Source of the DNA: Intestinimonas sp052065695
GTDB lineage: Bacteria > Bacillota > Clostridia > Oscillospirales > Oscillospiraceae
Assembly: GCF_052065695.1 (NCBI RefSeq)
Contig: NZ_JBQHTM010000008.1
Location: 1 to 64,000 of the forward strand
Reading direction: 5' to 3'
Length of the DNA stretch: 64,000 nt
Shown: positions 29,098 to 41,128 of the stretch, one piece after another
Numbering within the stretch: the first letter of the stretch is position 1
Layout: each line of letters starts with the position of its first letter
Translations under genes and position numbers: made by a program
Notes under the pieces: model-generated
What the model was told of the DNA's origin: nothing
The model's database searches: none
What the model saw: the letters and a program-made list of their open reading frames with translations, nothing else

Positions 29098-29568
29098 ATG
29101 GACACAGTACTTACCCCCTCTGAGGCCCTGAAGGCCCTGGAGGACTGCTATGACGCCCTTCTGGAGGAGCTGCCGGCAGCCAAGCAGTCGAAGAACCCCA
29201 AGGGCATCCTGGCCAGCATGTTCTCCGGCCACAGCTACCACCCCGGTCTGGACGCCTTGATGGCCCGCTATCTCCCCCTCCTGAACGGCCACGTGGAGGC
29301 CCTGGTCCTGGCCGTCCAGGCCCATCCCGGCCCCGAGGCCCAGGCTGCCGCCCTCCGGGGACTGGAGCGGCTCCTCTTTTACCCCAGGCCGGCCACCATG
29401 CCGGAGACCTACACCCTGCTGGCCCTGGAGGGCTGCGGCCTGCCCCTGGCCCCTCTCCTCTCCCCCGACGCCCGGCTGGATCTGAGTCAGCGGTACGGCA
29501 AGCAGACCCCGCCCCGGCAGATGATGCCCAACCAAAAAAAGCTGTGGAAGCTCCTTTCCACCCGCTGA
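29098..29568 (+). CDS. Unrecognised protein, coupled to purL
   Basis: I do not recognise this 156-residue protein. It is helical and leucine-rich, with no signal peptide or membrane segment. It begins MDTVLTPSEALKALEDCYDALLEELPA in two stretches, has a KSKNPKG-like basic patch and a C-terminal segment with QKKLWKLL. It starts 12 bp after purL behind GGGG and is followed by a strong terminator, so the two are co-transcribed. A link with purine metabolism is possible but rests only on position. Confidence 0.6.
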   Translation: MDTVLTPSEALKALEDCYDALLEELPAAKQSKNPKGILASMFSGHSYHPGLDALMARYLPLLNGHVEALVLAVQAHPGPEAQAAALRGLERLLFYPRPATMPETYTLLALEGCGLPLAPLLSPDARLDLSQRYGKQTPPRQMMPNQKKLWKLLSTR

Positions 29569-29592
29569 TCCCTCTGACCACACCACCGCATG

Positions 29593-29631
29593 AAAAGGCG
29601 GGCGCCCGGCCATGCTGGGCGCCCGCCTTTT
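29593..29631 (+). terminator. Terminator after the purL operon
   Basis: AAAAGGCGGGCGCCC (29593-29607) pairs perfectly over 15 bp with GGGCGCCCGCCTTTT (29617-29631). Confidence 0.9.
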
Positions 29632-29634
29632 GGA

Positions 29635-29663
29635 TTGACAGGGCTGTGGGATGGGCGTATACT
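29635..29663 (+). promoter_or_regulatory. Sigma-A promoter of SLH-transglutaminase gene
   Basis: TTGACA (29635-29640) and TATACT (29658-29663) are 17 bp apart. The start codon is at 29706. Confidence 0.9.
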
Positions 29664-29705
29664 GGCCGTAGATTCCAAGATCTGTATTGAGAGGAAGTAG
29701 GAACA

Positions 29706-31178
29706 ATGAAGCTTTGGCGTCACCTGGTGTCTCTGGGTCTGGCTGCCGCTCTGCTGGCCGGCTCAGCCGCCGCCGTGGACCCCCGCCGCGGACCCTATTT
29801 CTACGGAAACGCCCACTACCACGTAGACGGTCTCTCCTCCGAGATCGACGTGGGCAAGAGCTTTGCCCGGTCCGCCGGCATCCTGCTGGGGGACAGCAGC
29901 GGGGACATGCGGTGGATGGAGGAGCTCACCCGTGCGGAGGCCGCCACCATCCTCATCCGGCTCATGGGCCTGGAGGAGGAAGCCCAGGCCGCCGCCAATG
30001 CCCCCTCCCCCTTCACCGACGTGCCGGCGTGGACCAACGGCTATGTGAACCTGGCCTACGAAAAGGGCGTGGTCAACGGCATCGGAAACGGGCAGTTCGG
30101 CTCCCTGACACTGTGCGGCGCCCAAGAATTCACCCTCATGCTCTTCCGGCTGACCCATCTGACGGAGGGGACGGATTACAGCTGGCAGACCGCCATGGCC
30201 GACCTGGCCCAGGCCACCGCCGCCGTGGAGGACAACTCTGCACTCTACCAGTACTATCCCGCCTTCCCCTACGCCGCTGCCGGGGCCTACGTCCAGAAAT
30301 ATATTGAGCAGGAGAAGAGCCCCTTCACCCGTGAGGTGGCCGCCGAGATCCTCTACCTGATGCTGAGCATCGATGCCGGGGACAACCATGAGAGTCTGGG
30401 CGACATCCTGGCGGAGGAGTACGGCCTCTCCGACCTGCTGCTCTACGACTGCTCCGTCCGCCGGAGCGCGGGGGACCTGGCCCAGACCGTGACGGTGGAC
30501 TTTTCCACCATCTTGCCTCGGGATTACGCCCTCCTCTACGCCATCCAGGACCCGGCCTTCTTTGAGCGCATCCGGGAGACGGCGGACACCAACAGCGGGT
30601 CCATCGACCCAGAGGTGGCCGCCCTGGCCCAGTCCCTCACCCAGGGGCTCACCAGTGACTACGACAAGACCGTGGCCGTCTCGGAGTGGATCGCCACCCA
30701 CATCTTCTATGACACCGATCTCTATTACGCCCGCATAGACGGTCGTTACCAGGACCCCGCCAACGTGCTGAAGACCCGCACGGCGGTCTGTGAGGGGTAT
30801 GCCTGGCTGACCTGCGACATGCTCACCTCCGTGGGGGTGGAGTGCTACTACCAGAGCTCCGACGCTTCCAACCACGCCTGGAACATAGTCTGTGCCGACG
30901 GGGACTGGATGGCCATTGACAATACCGGCAACGCCGGGCGGCTGGCCTTTACCAACGGCACCTACTACTACAAGCCCTTCGGCGGTTCCGACACCCCGGT
31001 GAGCAACTATCTGGAGCCCAACGTCTCCTGGGGCGAGCTGGAGAAGAGCCAGTATTTTGATCCCCCCATGGATGCTTTCTTCCTCTACGACCTCCACGCC
31101 ATCGACCGGGACCCGGCGGTCTGGGAGCTCTATCTGGCCCCCGACCGCTTCTGGGACCCCACCTGGACCGGCGACTGA
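29706..31178 (+). CDS. Secreted S-layer-homology and transglutaminase-like protein
   Basis: The 490-residue product starts MKLWRHLVSLGLAAALLAGSAAA, a cleavable signal peptide. Residues about 35-210 look like S-layer-homology repeats: LTRAEAATILIRLMGL, then PFTDVPAWTNGYVNLAYEKGVVNGIGNGQF in pieces. SLH repeats attach proteins to cell-wall polymers. Residues about 300-420 form a transglutaminase/protease-like domain, with AVCEGYAWLTCDML (likely nucleophile Cys), SNHAWNIVCADGDWMAIDNT (His and Asp) and AFTNGTYYYK. It probably acts on the cell surface. It is a single-gene unit between its own promoter and a strong terminator. Confidence 0.85.
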   Translation: MKLWRHLVSLGLAAALLAGSAAAVDPRRGPYFYGNAHYHVDGLSSEIDVGKSFARSAGILLGDSSGDMRWMEELTRAEAATILIRLMGLEEEAQAAANAPSPFTDVPAWTNGYVNLAYEKGVVNGIGNGQFGSLTLCGAQEFTLMLFRLTHLTEGTDYSWQTAMADLAQATAAVEDNSALYQYYPAFPYAAAGAYVQKYIEQEKSPFTREVAAEILYLMLSIDAGDNHESLGDILAEEYGLSDLLLYDCSVRRSAGDLAQTVTVDFSTILPRDYALLYAIQDPAFFERIRETADTNSGSIDPEVAALAQSLTQGLTSDYDKTVAVSEWIATHIFYDTDLYYARIDGRYQDPANVLKTRTAVCEGYAWLTCDMLTSVGVECYYQSSDASNHAWNIVCADGDWMAIDNTGNAGRLAFTNGTYYYKPFGGSDTPVSNYLEPNVSWGELEKSQYFDPPMDAFFLYDLHAIDRDPAVWELYLAPDRFWDPTWTGD

Positions 31179-31199
31179 CCGTCCCCATAGAAGAACAGA

Positions 31200-31236
31200 G
31201 CCTCCCCCGGCGCAGTGCGCCGGGGGAGGCTTTTTT
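31200..31236 (+). terminator. Terminator after SLH-transglutaminase gene
   Basis: GCCTCCCCCGGCGC (31200-31213) pairs with GCGCCGGGGGAGGC (31217-31230), followed by six T. The stem is perfect. Confidence 0.92.
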
Positions 31237-31262
31237 GTGTCCGGTCAGTGGGCTGCCCCCCC

Positions 31263-31970
31263 TCACCCCATGAGCCAGAAGAGGGTGGTATGGGAGACCG
31301 ACATGCCCAGCTTCCGCTGGAGGGCGAGGGAGGCCTCGTTCCCGTCGATGACCTGGCCGAAGGGGATCTGCCCCCGCTCCAGGGCCAGGTTGATGGCCGC
31401 CCGCTGGAGGATCTCCCCCAGGCCCCGGCGGCGGTAGGCGGGCAGCACCTCCAGCATGCCGATGCTCCCCTCGTCGTGGAAGCCCACGAAGCCGGCGGGC
31501 TGCCCCTCCACAAAGACGCCGATGATACCACGGTCCGCCGCCCGCTCCATGTAGGCCGGGCCGCCGAAGTCGTGGCTGTAATGGGCGCTGAGCCAGGGCG
31601 CCCAGGACCGGTCCAGCAGCCGCAATTCCCCGTTGAAGGCAGGGACGGGCAGGGGGTCTTTGCCCAGATAGGCCGCCGACCAGCAGATCTCCTGCTCCGG
31701 CAGTCCGAACCTAGCCCGAGCCAGGTCAAAATACGCCATATCATGGCCCACAAAGAGGTCGCACCCCGCCGGCACCCGGTCCAAAAAGGCCTCTACCGCC
31801 TCCGGCTCCGCCGCCAGCATCCAGGCCCCGCAGCCCGTGTCGTGGAGGAGGACGCCCCCCTCCTCTGCGATCAGCACATCGGCGCTGCCCCGGCGGAGGA
31901 CCTCCAGAAGATTGGCGTGGAGGACGCTGTCCCGCTCCAGCCAGGCCCGAGCCCGTTCCATCTGCTCCAT
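31263..31970 (-). CDS. GNAT-family N-acetyltransferase
   Basis: The product of about 235 residues has a C-terminal GNAT fold: GIIGVFVEGQPAGFVGFHDEGS, then MLEVLPAYRRRGLGEILQRAAIN, where RRRGLG binds acetyl-CoA. The N-terminal half is a related but degenerate domain. The substrate is unknown. The histidine kinase gene upstream overlaps it by a few bases, with the kinase stop inside its start region. ATG at 31970 follows GGAGGAG; a GTG at 31976 would overlap by 4 bp. It may be a partner or output gene of the kinase, or only co-transcribed. Confidence 0.85.
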   Translation of the reverse strand: MEQMERARAWLERDSVLHANLLEVLRRGSADVLIAEEGGVLLHDTGCGAWMLAAEPEAVEAFLDRVPAGCDLFVGHDMAYFDLARARFGLPEQEICWSAAYLGKDPLPVPAFNGELRLLDRSWAPWLSAHYSHDFGGPAYMERAADRGIIGVFVEGQPAGFVGFHDEGSIGMLEVLPAYRRRGLGEILQRAAINLALERGQIPFGQVIDGNEASLALQRKLGMSVSHTTLFWLMG

Positions 31971-31972
31971 CG

Positions 31973-33106
31973 TCACTTCTCCTCCTCCGCCAGGGGCAGC
32001 CGGATCACAAAGCTGGTCCGCCTGCCGTCACTCTCGGCCCGGATGGTGCCGCCGTGGCGCTCCACGATCTCCCGGGCAATGGCCAGCCCCAGCCCTGCCC
32101 CGCCGGTGCGGGTGGACCGGGCCTGGTCCAGCCGGTAGAATTTTTGAAAGATGTTGGTGAGCTCCTGCTCCGGGATCTCCAGGCCCTGGTTTCGAATGGC
32201 GATCTCGGCCCAGCCCTCCCGCTGTGCCGCCTGGATTTCCACCTCGCCGCCGGGGGCGCTGTAGCTCACCGCGTTGCGGAGCACGTTGTCAAAGACCCGG
32301 GCCAGCTTGTCGGCGTCTCCCCGCACCGTGAGCCGGGGGGCGATGTCGCACTGACAGGTCAGGTCCTTCTCGGCAAAGGCGGGGTAGAACTCGTCGGAGA
32401 GCTGCTCCAGCAGCAGGGAGAGCTGGATGAGCTCCCCCTTCTCCCCCAAAGTGGCGAAGTCCATGCGGGTGATGTCGAAGAACTCCCCGATGAGCTCCCC
32501 CAGCCGGTTGGCCTTGTCCAGGGCGATGGCGGTATACTTGGCCCGCTGCTCCGCCGTGAGGCCGGGGTCGTCGTGGAGGAGGTTCAGATACCCCAGCACC
32601 GAGGTGAGGGGCGTCTTCAGGTCGTGGGCCAGGAAGGCCACCAGGTCCTGCCGCCGCTGCTCCGCCTCCTTGGTCTGGGCACGGCCGGCGGCCAAACTGC
32701 TCTGGATGGCCCGCAGGTCCCGCTCCAGGGGGGCGAGCTCCTTGGGCAAGGACACCGGCTCCCCCGTCTCATTCACCACCTGGTGGACGGTGGCGCCGAT
32801 CTGGTCCAGCCACCGGGTGACCTTCCCCAGCACCACATAAAAGGCCGCCAGCAGATAGACCGCTCCCAGGCCGGCCACCCAGTAGAGCCAGCCATCCCGG
32901 AAGATATGCTGGTACATGCCCTGGGCGGCCTCCTCCTCCAGGCCGAACAGGTCCAGGCACAGCCGCTCCGTTCCCTGGGCCATGGCCTGGCCCCACAGGC
33001 TGTCGGCCACTTGCCACAGGACCACCGTCACGGCCAAAGCTCCCAAAGCCCCCGCCGCCGCCAGCAGCAGCAGCTTTCCCTTCAGCCGGTCATACCGCCT
33101 GTCCAT
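31973..33106 (-). CDS. Orphan sensor histidine kinase
   Basis: The 377-residue protein has two membrane segments (about residues 9-30 and 72-92) around a short outer loop, a HisKA dimer helix with the phosphorylated histidine in FLAHDLKTPLTSVLGYLNLL, and a HATPase domain with VFDNVLRNAVSYSAPGGEV, FQKFYRLDQARSTRTGGAGLGLAIAREIV in parts. This layout is VanS-like. No response regulator gene adjoins; the downstream partner is a GNAT protein. A sigma-A promoter lies upstream at 33136-33164. The signal is unknown. Confidence 0.93.
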   Translation of the reverse strand: MDRRYDRLKGKLLLLAAAGALGALAVTVVLWQVADSLWGQAMAQGTERLCLDLFGLEEEAAQGMYQHIFRDGWLYWVAGLGAVYLLAAFYVVLGKVTRWLDQIGATVHQVVNETGEPVSLPKELAPLERDLRAIQSSLAAGRAQTKEAEQRRQDLVAFLAHDLKTPLTSVLGYLNLLHDDPGLTAEQRAKYTAIALDKANRLGELIGEFFDITRMDFATLGEKGELIQLSLLLEQLSDEFYPAFAEKDLTCQCDIAPRLTVRGDADKLARVFDNVLRNAVSYSAPGGEVEIQAAQREGWAEIAIRNQGLEIPEQELTNIFQKFYRLDQARSTRTGGAGLGLAIAREIVERHGGTIRAESDGRRTSFVIRLPLAEEEK

Positions 33107-33135
33107 ATCATCCCGCCTTTCCCAGTGGTGTCCCC

Positions 33136-33164
33136 ATTATACCCGCTGCCGTCCACCACCGCAA
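33136..33164 (-). promoter_or_regulatory. Promoter of the kinase-GNAT operon
   Basis: On the minus strand, TTGCGG (33164-33159) and TATAAT (33141-33136) are 17 bp apart, 30 bp from the kinase start. Confidence 0.75.
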
Positions 33165-33216
33165 GCCCGGTCCCATGGACCGGACTTTTCCGCTCCTCCC
33201 TGGTGCTTCTTTCCGG

Positions 33217-33245
33217 TTGACGGTCCCCCCTTTCCGTGCTATCAT
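33217..33245 (+). promoter_or_regulatory. Promoter of the radical SAM-DUF4130 pair
   Basis: TTGACG (33217-33222) and TATCAT (33240-33245) are 17 bp apart. The radical SAM start codon is at 33280. Confidence 0.8.
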
Positions 33246-33279
33246 AATAGTACAAATGTTCGATTACGGAGGGACCCCT

Positions 33280-34545
33280 ATGGAGCTCCTGGACAAGCTG
33301 ACCATCCTGGCTGACGCCGCCAAATACGACGCCGCCTGCACCTCCAGCGGCGTGGGCCGGGGCGGGCGGGGCGGCCTGGGCTCCACCCTGCCGGCGGGGT
33401 GCTGCCACTCCTTTTCCGCCGACGGCCGGTGCATCTCCCTCTTGAAGGTCCTCATGACCAACCGCTGCCGGTACGACTGCGCCTACTGCGTCAACCGCCG
33501 CTCCAACGACGTGCCCCGGGCCACCTTTACCCCCCAGGAGCTGTGCGAGCTCACTCTGGGCTTCTACCGCCGGAACTACATCGAGGGGCTCTTCCTCTCC
33601 TCCGCCGTCCTCCGGGACCCGGACTACACCACCGAGCGGATGATCGCCGTCCTCTCCCTGCTGCGGGAGGGGTACGGCTTTCAGGGCTACATCCACGCCA
33701 AGGCCATCCCCGGGGCCGACCCCCTCCTCACCCGGCGGCTGGGCCTGCTGTGCGACCGGCTGAGTATCAACATCGAGCTGCCCAGCCAGCGCAGTCTGGC
33801 CCTGCTGGCCCCCGACAAGACCAAGGAGGCCATTCTGGCCCCCATGGAGCAGATCCGGGACGGCATCGCCGTCTCCAGACAGGAGCTGGCCCGGTACCGC
33901 CACGCCCCGAAATTCGCCCCGGCGGGCCAGTCCACCCAGATGATCGTGGGGGCCACCCCGGAGACCGACCTCCAGATCCTGCGGCTGAGCCAGGGGCTCT
34001 ACCGGCGCTACCGGCTCAAGCGGGTCTTTTACTCGGCCTACATGCCGGTGTCCGACAGCAAGCTCCTCCCCGCCCGGCAGGGGTTCCGGCCGCCCCTTTT
34101 GCGGGAGCATCGGCTCTACCAGGCCGACTGGCTGCTGCGGTTCTACCACTTTGACGCCGGGGAGCTGCTGGATGAGGCCCACCCCCACTTCGACCCCCGG
34201 CTGGACCCCAAGTGCTGCTGGGCCCTCCGCCACCCGGAGTTTTTCCCCGTGGACGTAAACCGGGCCGACTACGAGGCCCTCCTCCGGGTGCCCGGCATGG
34301 GGGTGACCTCCGCCCGGCGGGTCCTGGCCGCCCGCCGGGTGGGCCCTCTCACCTTCGAGGGGCTCAAGACCCTGGGGGTGGTCCTCAAGCGGGCCCAGTA
34401 CTTCCTCACCTGCTCCGGCCGCGCCGTCCCCGGCGCCGCCCGGCTCCAGCCCGAGGACCTCTTCTTCCGCCTGGCCGACCCCCTCCCCGGAGGCGGCGCC
34501 AAGGTGCTACCCGGTCAGCTCTCCCTCTTCTCCCCCACCATCTGA
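33280..34545 (+). CDS. Radical SAM protein with helix-hairpin-helix, putative DNA repair
   Basis: The 421-residue product has CRYDCAYC (CX3CX2C), which holds the [4Fe-4S] cluster of radical SAM enzymes, and a C-terminal helix-hairpin-helix, VNRADYEALLRVPGMGVTSARRVLAARR in parts, for DNA contact. It matches the TIGR03916-type family, which is almost always beside a DUF4130/TIGR03915 gene, as here 13 bp downstream. It is thought to act in repair or modification of DNA bases, but the reaction is not known. GGAGGG stands 6 nt before ATG 33280; the upstream ATG frames have no such site. A clear promoter lies at 33217. Confidence 0.88.
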   Translation: MELLDKLTILADAAKYDAACTSSGVGRGGRGGLGSTLPAGCCHSFSADGRCISLLKVLMTNRCRYDCAYCVNRRSNDVPRATFTPQELCELTLGFYRRNYIEGLFLSSAVLRDPDYTTERMIAVLSLLREGYGFQGYIHAKAIPGADPLLTRRLGLLCDRLSINIELPSQRSLALLAPDKTKEAILAPMEQIRDGIAVSRQELARYRHAPKFAPAGQSTQMIVGATPETDLQILRLSQGLYRRYRLKRVFYSAYMPVSDSKLLPARQGFRPPLLREHRLYQADWLLRFYHFDAGELLDEAHPHFDPRLDPKCCWALRHPEFFPVDVNRADYEALLRVPGMGVTSARRVLAARRVGPLTFEGLKTLGVVLKRAQYFLTCSGRAVPGAARLQPEDLFFRLADPLPGGGAKVLPGQLSLFSPTI

Positions 34546-34558
34546 AAGGAGGATCTTC

Positions 34559-35350
34559 ATGCCTCTGTCCCAGCGCCCCCAGTTTGTCTACCTCTACGAC
34601 GGCACCTTCGCCGGCTTCCTCACCTGCGTCTTTGAGAGCTACGCCAAAGACGAGGAGCCCGCCTGCTTCTCCCTCTTCAACGACCCACGTACCTCCCTGT
34701 GGCCGGAGCGGGCAGTGGAGACCGACCGGGAGAAGGCGGAGCGGGTGTACCGCTCCCTGAGCCGCCGGGTCTCCCCGGAGGTCCAGCGGTGGGTCCGCCA
34801 CGGCTTCCTCACCTGCGCCCCGGAGAAGGAGCGGCGGCTCTACGACTTCATCCGCCTGGCCTACCGGGCGGGTCCCGCCGTGGTCCGTGACCTGACCGAC
34901 CCCCGGGTGGCCCCCCTCCACACCGCCCTTCTCCACCTGTGGAAGGAGGCCCACCTCTTCCAGGGCTTCGTCCGCTTCTCCGACCAGGGGGGCGTCCTCT
35001 GCGGCCAGATCACCCCCAAAAACCGGGTTCTTCCCCTGCTGCGGCCCCACTTCTGCGCCCGGTTCTCCCGGGAACGGCTTCTCCTCTACGACCGCACCCA
35101 CAAGGAGGCCCTCCTTTACCAGCCCCGGCAGTGGGCCATCCTCCCCCTGGAGGAGTTTCACCTGGAGGGCCCCGGTGAAGAGGAACAGGACTACCGGCAG
35201 CTGTGGCGGCGGTTCTATGACACCATCGCCATCCGGGAGCGGGAGAACCCCCGGTGCCGCATGACCCACATGCCCAAGCGGTACTGGGACGACATGACCG
35301 AATTTCAGACCGAGGCGGCAGCCCCCGGCACGGCCCTGGCAAGGACATAG
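34559..35350 (+). CDS. DUF4130/TIGR03915-type protein, uracil-DNA-glycosylase-like
   Basis: The 263-residue product begins with FVYLYDGTFAGFLTCVFESY, the conserved start of the DUF4130 family, and contains VRHGFLTCAPEKERRLYDFIRLAYR in parts and HLWKEAHLFQGFVRFSDQGG. It ends in a conserved MTHMPKRYWDDMTEF segment. Members are annotated as putative DNA repair proteins and linked to uracil-DNA-glycosylase folds. GAAAGGAGG lies ahead of ATG 34559, 13 bp after the radical SAM gene, so the two probably act together. Confidence 0.87.
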   Translation: MPLSQRPQFVYLYDGTFAGFLTCVFESYAKDEEPACFSLFNDPRTSLWPERAVETDREKAERVYRSLSRRVSPEVQRWVRHGFLTCAPEKERRLYDFIRLAYRAGPAVVRDLTDPRVAPLHTALLHLWKEAHLFQGFVRFSDQGGVLCGQITPKNRVLPLLRPHFCARFSRERLLLYDRTHKEALLYQPRQWAILPLEEFHLEGPGEEEQDYRQLWRRFYDTIAIRERENPRCRMTHMPKRYWDDMTEFQTEAAAPGTALART

Positions 35351-35351
35351 G

Positions 35352-35430
35352 CCCGCGGGCGGCCACAGGTCGCCCCTACGAAGCCGGCACAGAGGTTGGC
35401 GTAGGGGCCCCCTTTGGTCGCCCGCAAAGG
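35352..35430. repeat. REP-like palindromic intergenic sequence
   Basis: GCCCCTACG (35372-35380) pairs with CGTAGGGGC (35400-35408). Outer GC-rich segments (GGGCGG and CGCCC-type) can also pair. It lies between two convergent genes and resembles dispersed repeats seen in related genomes, an impression I cannot check here. Confidence 0.45.
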
Positions 35431-35444
35431 TATCCGGCACAAAA

Positions 35445-35478
35445 AACGCCCGCCCTTCCTCACGGAAGGGCGGGCGTT
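35445..35478 (-). terminator. Terminator of nifJ
   Basis: AACGCCCGCCCTTCC (35445-35459) pairs perfectly with GGAAGGGCGGGCGTT (35464-35478). On the minus strand the stem is followed by a T-run. Confidence 0.9.
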
Positions 35479-35509
35479 GTGCTTATGTCAGGGGATCACG
35501 CGGCGAAAC

Positions 35510-39076
<3,567 letters not shown>

Positions 39077-39132
39077 GTTGATCGTTCCTCCTTGTTCTTC
39101 AAATGGATACAACTCCATTCTCTAGCCTCTTA

Positions 39133-39161
39133 ATACTATCACTCCTCTCCCCGTTTGTAAA
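39133..39161 (-). promoter_or_regulatory. nifJ promoter
   Basis: On the minus strand, TTTACA (39161-39156) and TAGTAT (39138-39133) are 17 bp apart, leaving a leader of about 50 nt before the start codon. Confidence 0.75.
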
Positions 39162-39253
39162 TCGCTTCTTTCCCTCTTCTAAGTTTTTCGGCGAACAGTC
39201 CAAAATTGGTCCTTCCAATTTGGCGATTCTTAAAAATTAGACGGGCCCTCTCC

Positions 39254-39282
39254 TTGAAATGCTATATAAAATAAGGTATAGT
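39254..39282 (+). promoter_or_regulatory. yifB promoter
   Basis: TTGAAA (39254-39259) and TATAGT (39277-39282) are 17 bp apart. The start codon is at 39321. Confidence 0.8.
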
Positions 39283-39320
39283 TAGGAAAAAGTTCTCAGT
39301 GAAATGGAGGTGCTCGCCCC

Positions 39321-40838
39321 GTGCTCTGTACCCTCAACTCCCTGGGCCTTCACGGTATTACGGGCTATCTTGTGACGGCGGAGTGCGACCTCTCCAACGG
39401 TCTGCCCAACTTTGACATCGTGGGTCTCCCCGACACGGCGGTGAAGGAGGCCCGGGAACGAGTCCGTTCCGCCATCCGGAACTGCGGCTTTACCTTCCCC
39501 GTCTCCCGGATCACCGTGAACCTGGCCCCCGCCGACCGGCGGAAGGGCGGCACCCTCTACGACCTGCCCATGCTGGTGGGCATTCTCTGCGCCGGCCGGC
39601 AGCTGCCCGCCCCGGCGCCGGGGGCCGCCTTCGTGGGGGAGCTCTCCCTGTCCGGAGAGCTGCGGCCGGTGACGGGCATGCTGCCCATGGCCCTGGCCGC
39701 CCGCTCGGCGGGACTCACCGCCCTCTACGTCCCCGCCGACTCCGCCCCTGAGGCCACCCTGGCCGGGGGACTCACCATCTACCCGGTGGAAAATGTAGCG
39801 CAGCTGGCCGCCCATCTCCGGGGGGAGGTCCCCATCTCTCCGGCAGAGCCCTGGGTGCCCGTGCCCGGCGGTGGAACCGTCCCCGACTTTGCCGACGTGA
39901 AGGGCCAGGAGCCGGTGAAGCGGGCACTGGAGATCGCCGCCGCCGGTGGCCACAACATCGCCATGATCGGCCCGCCGGGATCGGGCAAGTCCATGCTGGC
40001 GAGAAGGCTCCCCTCTATCCTCCCCGGCCTCACCGAGCGGGAGGCCCTGGAGTCCACCCAGATCCACTCCGTCCTGGGCCTCACCACCAAGGAGGAGCCC
40101 CTCCTCACCCGGCGGCCCTTCCGGGCACCCCACCACACCATCTCGGTGATGGGTCTCTCCGGCGGCGGCTCCCCGCCCCGGCCCGGCGAAATCTCCCTGG
40201 CCCACAACGGGGTCCTCTTCCTGGACGAGCTGCCCGAGTTCCAGAAGGAGACCCTGGAGGTGCTGCGGCAGCCCATGGAGGAGGGGAAGGTCCAGATCTC
40301 CCGGGTGTCGGGCACCGAGGTTTTCCCCAGCCGGTTCATGCTGGTGGCGGCCATGAATCCCTGCAAGTGCGGCTGGTACGGCCACCCCTCCGGCCGGTGC
40401 CGCTGCTCCGAAGCCGAGGTGAAAAAGTACCTGGGTCGGCTGTCCGGACCCTTGCTGGACCGCATCGACCTCTACGTGGAGGTGCCGCCCCTGGAGTTTG
40501 AGGAGCTCTCCGCCCGCCCCGCCGGGGAGTCCTCGGCGGAGATCAAGAAGCGGGTAAACGCCGCTAGGGCCGTCCAGACCGCCCGGTTCGGCCCCGACGG
40601 TCCCGACTGCAACGCCCACATGGGCCCGAAGGAGCTCCAGGCCTGCTGCGAGCTGGACGAGGGGTGCAAAGCCGTCATGCAGGGAGCCTTTGACCGCATG
40701 GGCCTCACCGCCCGGAGCTATGACCGCATCCTGCGGGTGGCCCGCACCATCGCCGACCTGGAGGGGGCGGAACACATTCAGGTCCCCCACCTGGCCGAGG
40801 CCCTCCAGTACCGGGAGAGCAGCTATCTGCGTAGATAA
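39321..40838 (+). CDS. yifB: YifB/ComM-family Mg-chelatase-like AAA ATPase
   Basis: The 505-residue product belongs to the YifB/ComM family, hexameric ATPases linked to DNA branch migration during natural transformation in some bacteria. It has the N-terminal Lon-like fold (GLPDTAVKEARERVRSAIRN in parts), Walker A MIGPPGSGKSMLARR, RPFRAPHHTIS, Walker B LFLDELPEF, and MNPCKCGWYG with a zinc-like cysteine set, ending in an ATPase lid and a conserved ARTIADLEGAEHI. The start is GTG at 39321 with GGAGG about 10 nt upstream. A terminator follows. Confidence 0.93.
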   Translation: MLCTLNSLGLHGITGYLVTAECDLSNGLPNFDIVGLPDTAVKEARERVRSAIRNCGFTFPVSRITVNLAPADRRKGGTLYDLPMLVGILCAGRQLPAPAPGAAFVGELSLSGELRPVTGMLPMALAARSAGLTALYVPADSAPEATLAGGLTIYPVENVAQLAAHLRGEVPISPAEPWVPVPGGGTVPDFADVKGQEPVKRALEIAAAGGHNIAMIGPPGSGKSMLARRLPSILPGLTEREALESTQIHSVLGLTTKEEPLLTRRPFRAPHHTISVMGLSGGGSPPRPGEISLAHNGVLFLDELPEFQKETLEVLRQPMEEGKVQISRVSGTEVFPSRFMLVAAMNPCKCGWYGHPSGRCRCSEAEVKKYLGRLSGPLLDRIDLYVEVPPLEFEELSARPAGESSAEIKKRVNAARAVQTARFGPDGPDCNAHMGPKELQACCELDEGCKAVMQGAFDRMGLTARSYDRILRVARTIADLEGAEHIQVPHLAEALQYRESSYLRR

Positions 40839-40843
40839 AGGAA

Positions 40844-40885
40844 GACCCTCTGATACGGACTGCGTGCCGTTCAGGGGGTCTTTTT
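40844..40885. terminator. Two-way terminator, yifB and XRE gene
   Basis: GACCCTCTGA (40844-40853) pairs with TCAGGGGGTC (40871-40880) with one G-T pair, followed by TTTTT. The right arm overlaps the stop codon of the minus-strand XRE gene. Confidence 0.75.
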
Positions 40886-41116
40886 CAACAATTCTTCATA
40901 ACTTGTGGATAAAATATCCCGGATGGCCCGAAGCTGGCTGGCCGAGATATGCTGGGTCCCCCGCTCGATCTTCACCAGGGCCTCCCGGGTCATGTCCACG
41001 CCCTCCAGCTGCATTCTCCGGGCCAGCTCGGTCTGCCCCATGCCCCGCTCTCTTCGGACGCGGCGGATGTTCTCTCCGATCCGGATCTCATCCTGCTTGA
41101 TCTTCTGCTCCTCCAT
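40871..41116 (-). CDS. Small XRE-family regulator
   Basis: The 81-residue protein is nearly all helix-turn-helix: IGENIRRVRRERGMGQTELARRM then MTREALVKIERGTQHISASQL and LSTSYEELL. AGGAGG lies before ATG 41116. It is divergent from an 81-residue gene at 41222. Sites with GGACC and GGTCC halves lie in the gap, so it probably controls itself and its neighbour. Confidence 0.85.
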   Translation of the reverse strand: MEEQKIKQDEIRIGENIRRVRRERGMGQTELARRMQLEGVDMTREALVKIERGTQHISASQLRAIRDILSTSYEELLKKTP

Positions 41117-41128
41117 GTCCTCACCTCC

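Noticed and set aside
25348..29706. Minus-strand frame of 1452 residues opposite purL
   Set aside because: It is the antisense of purL; its composition is low-complexity and no domain is seen.
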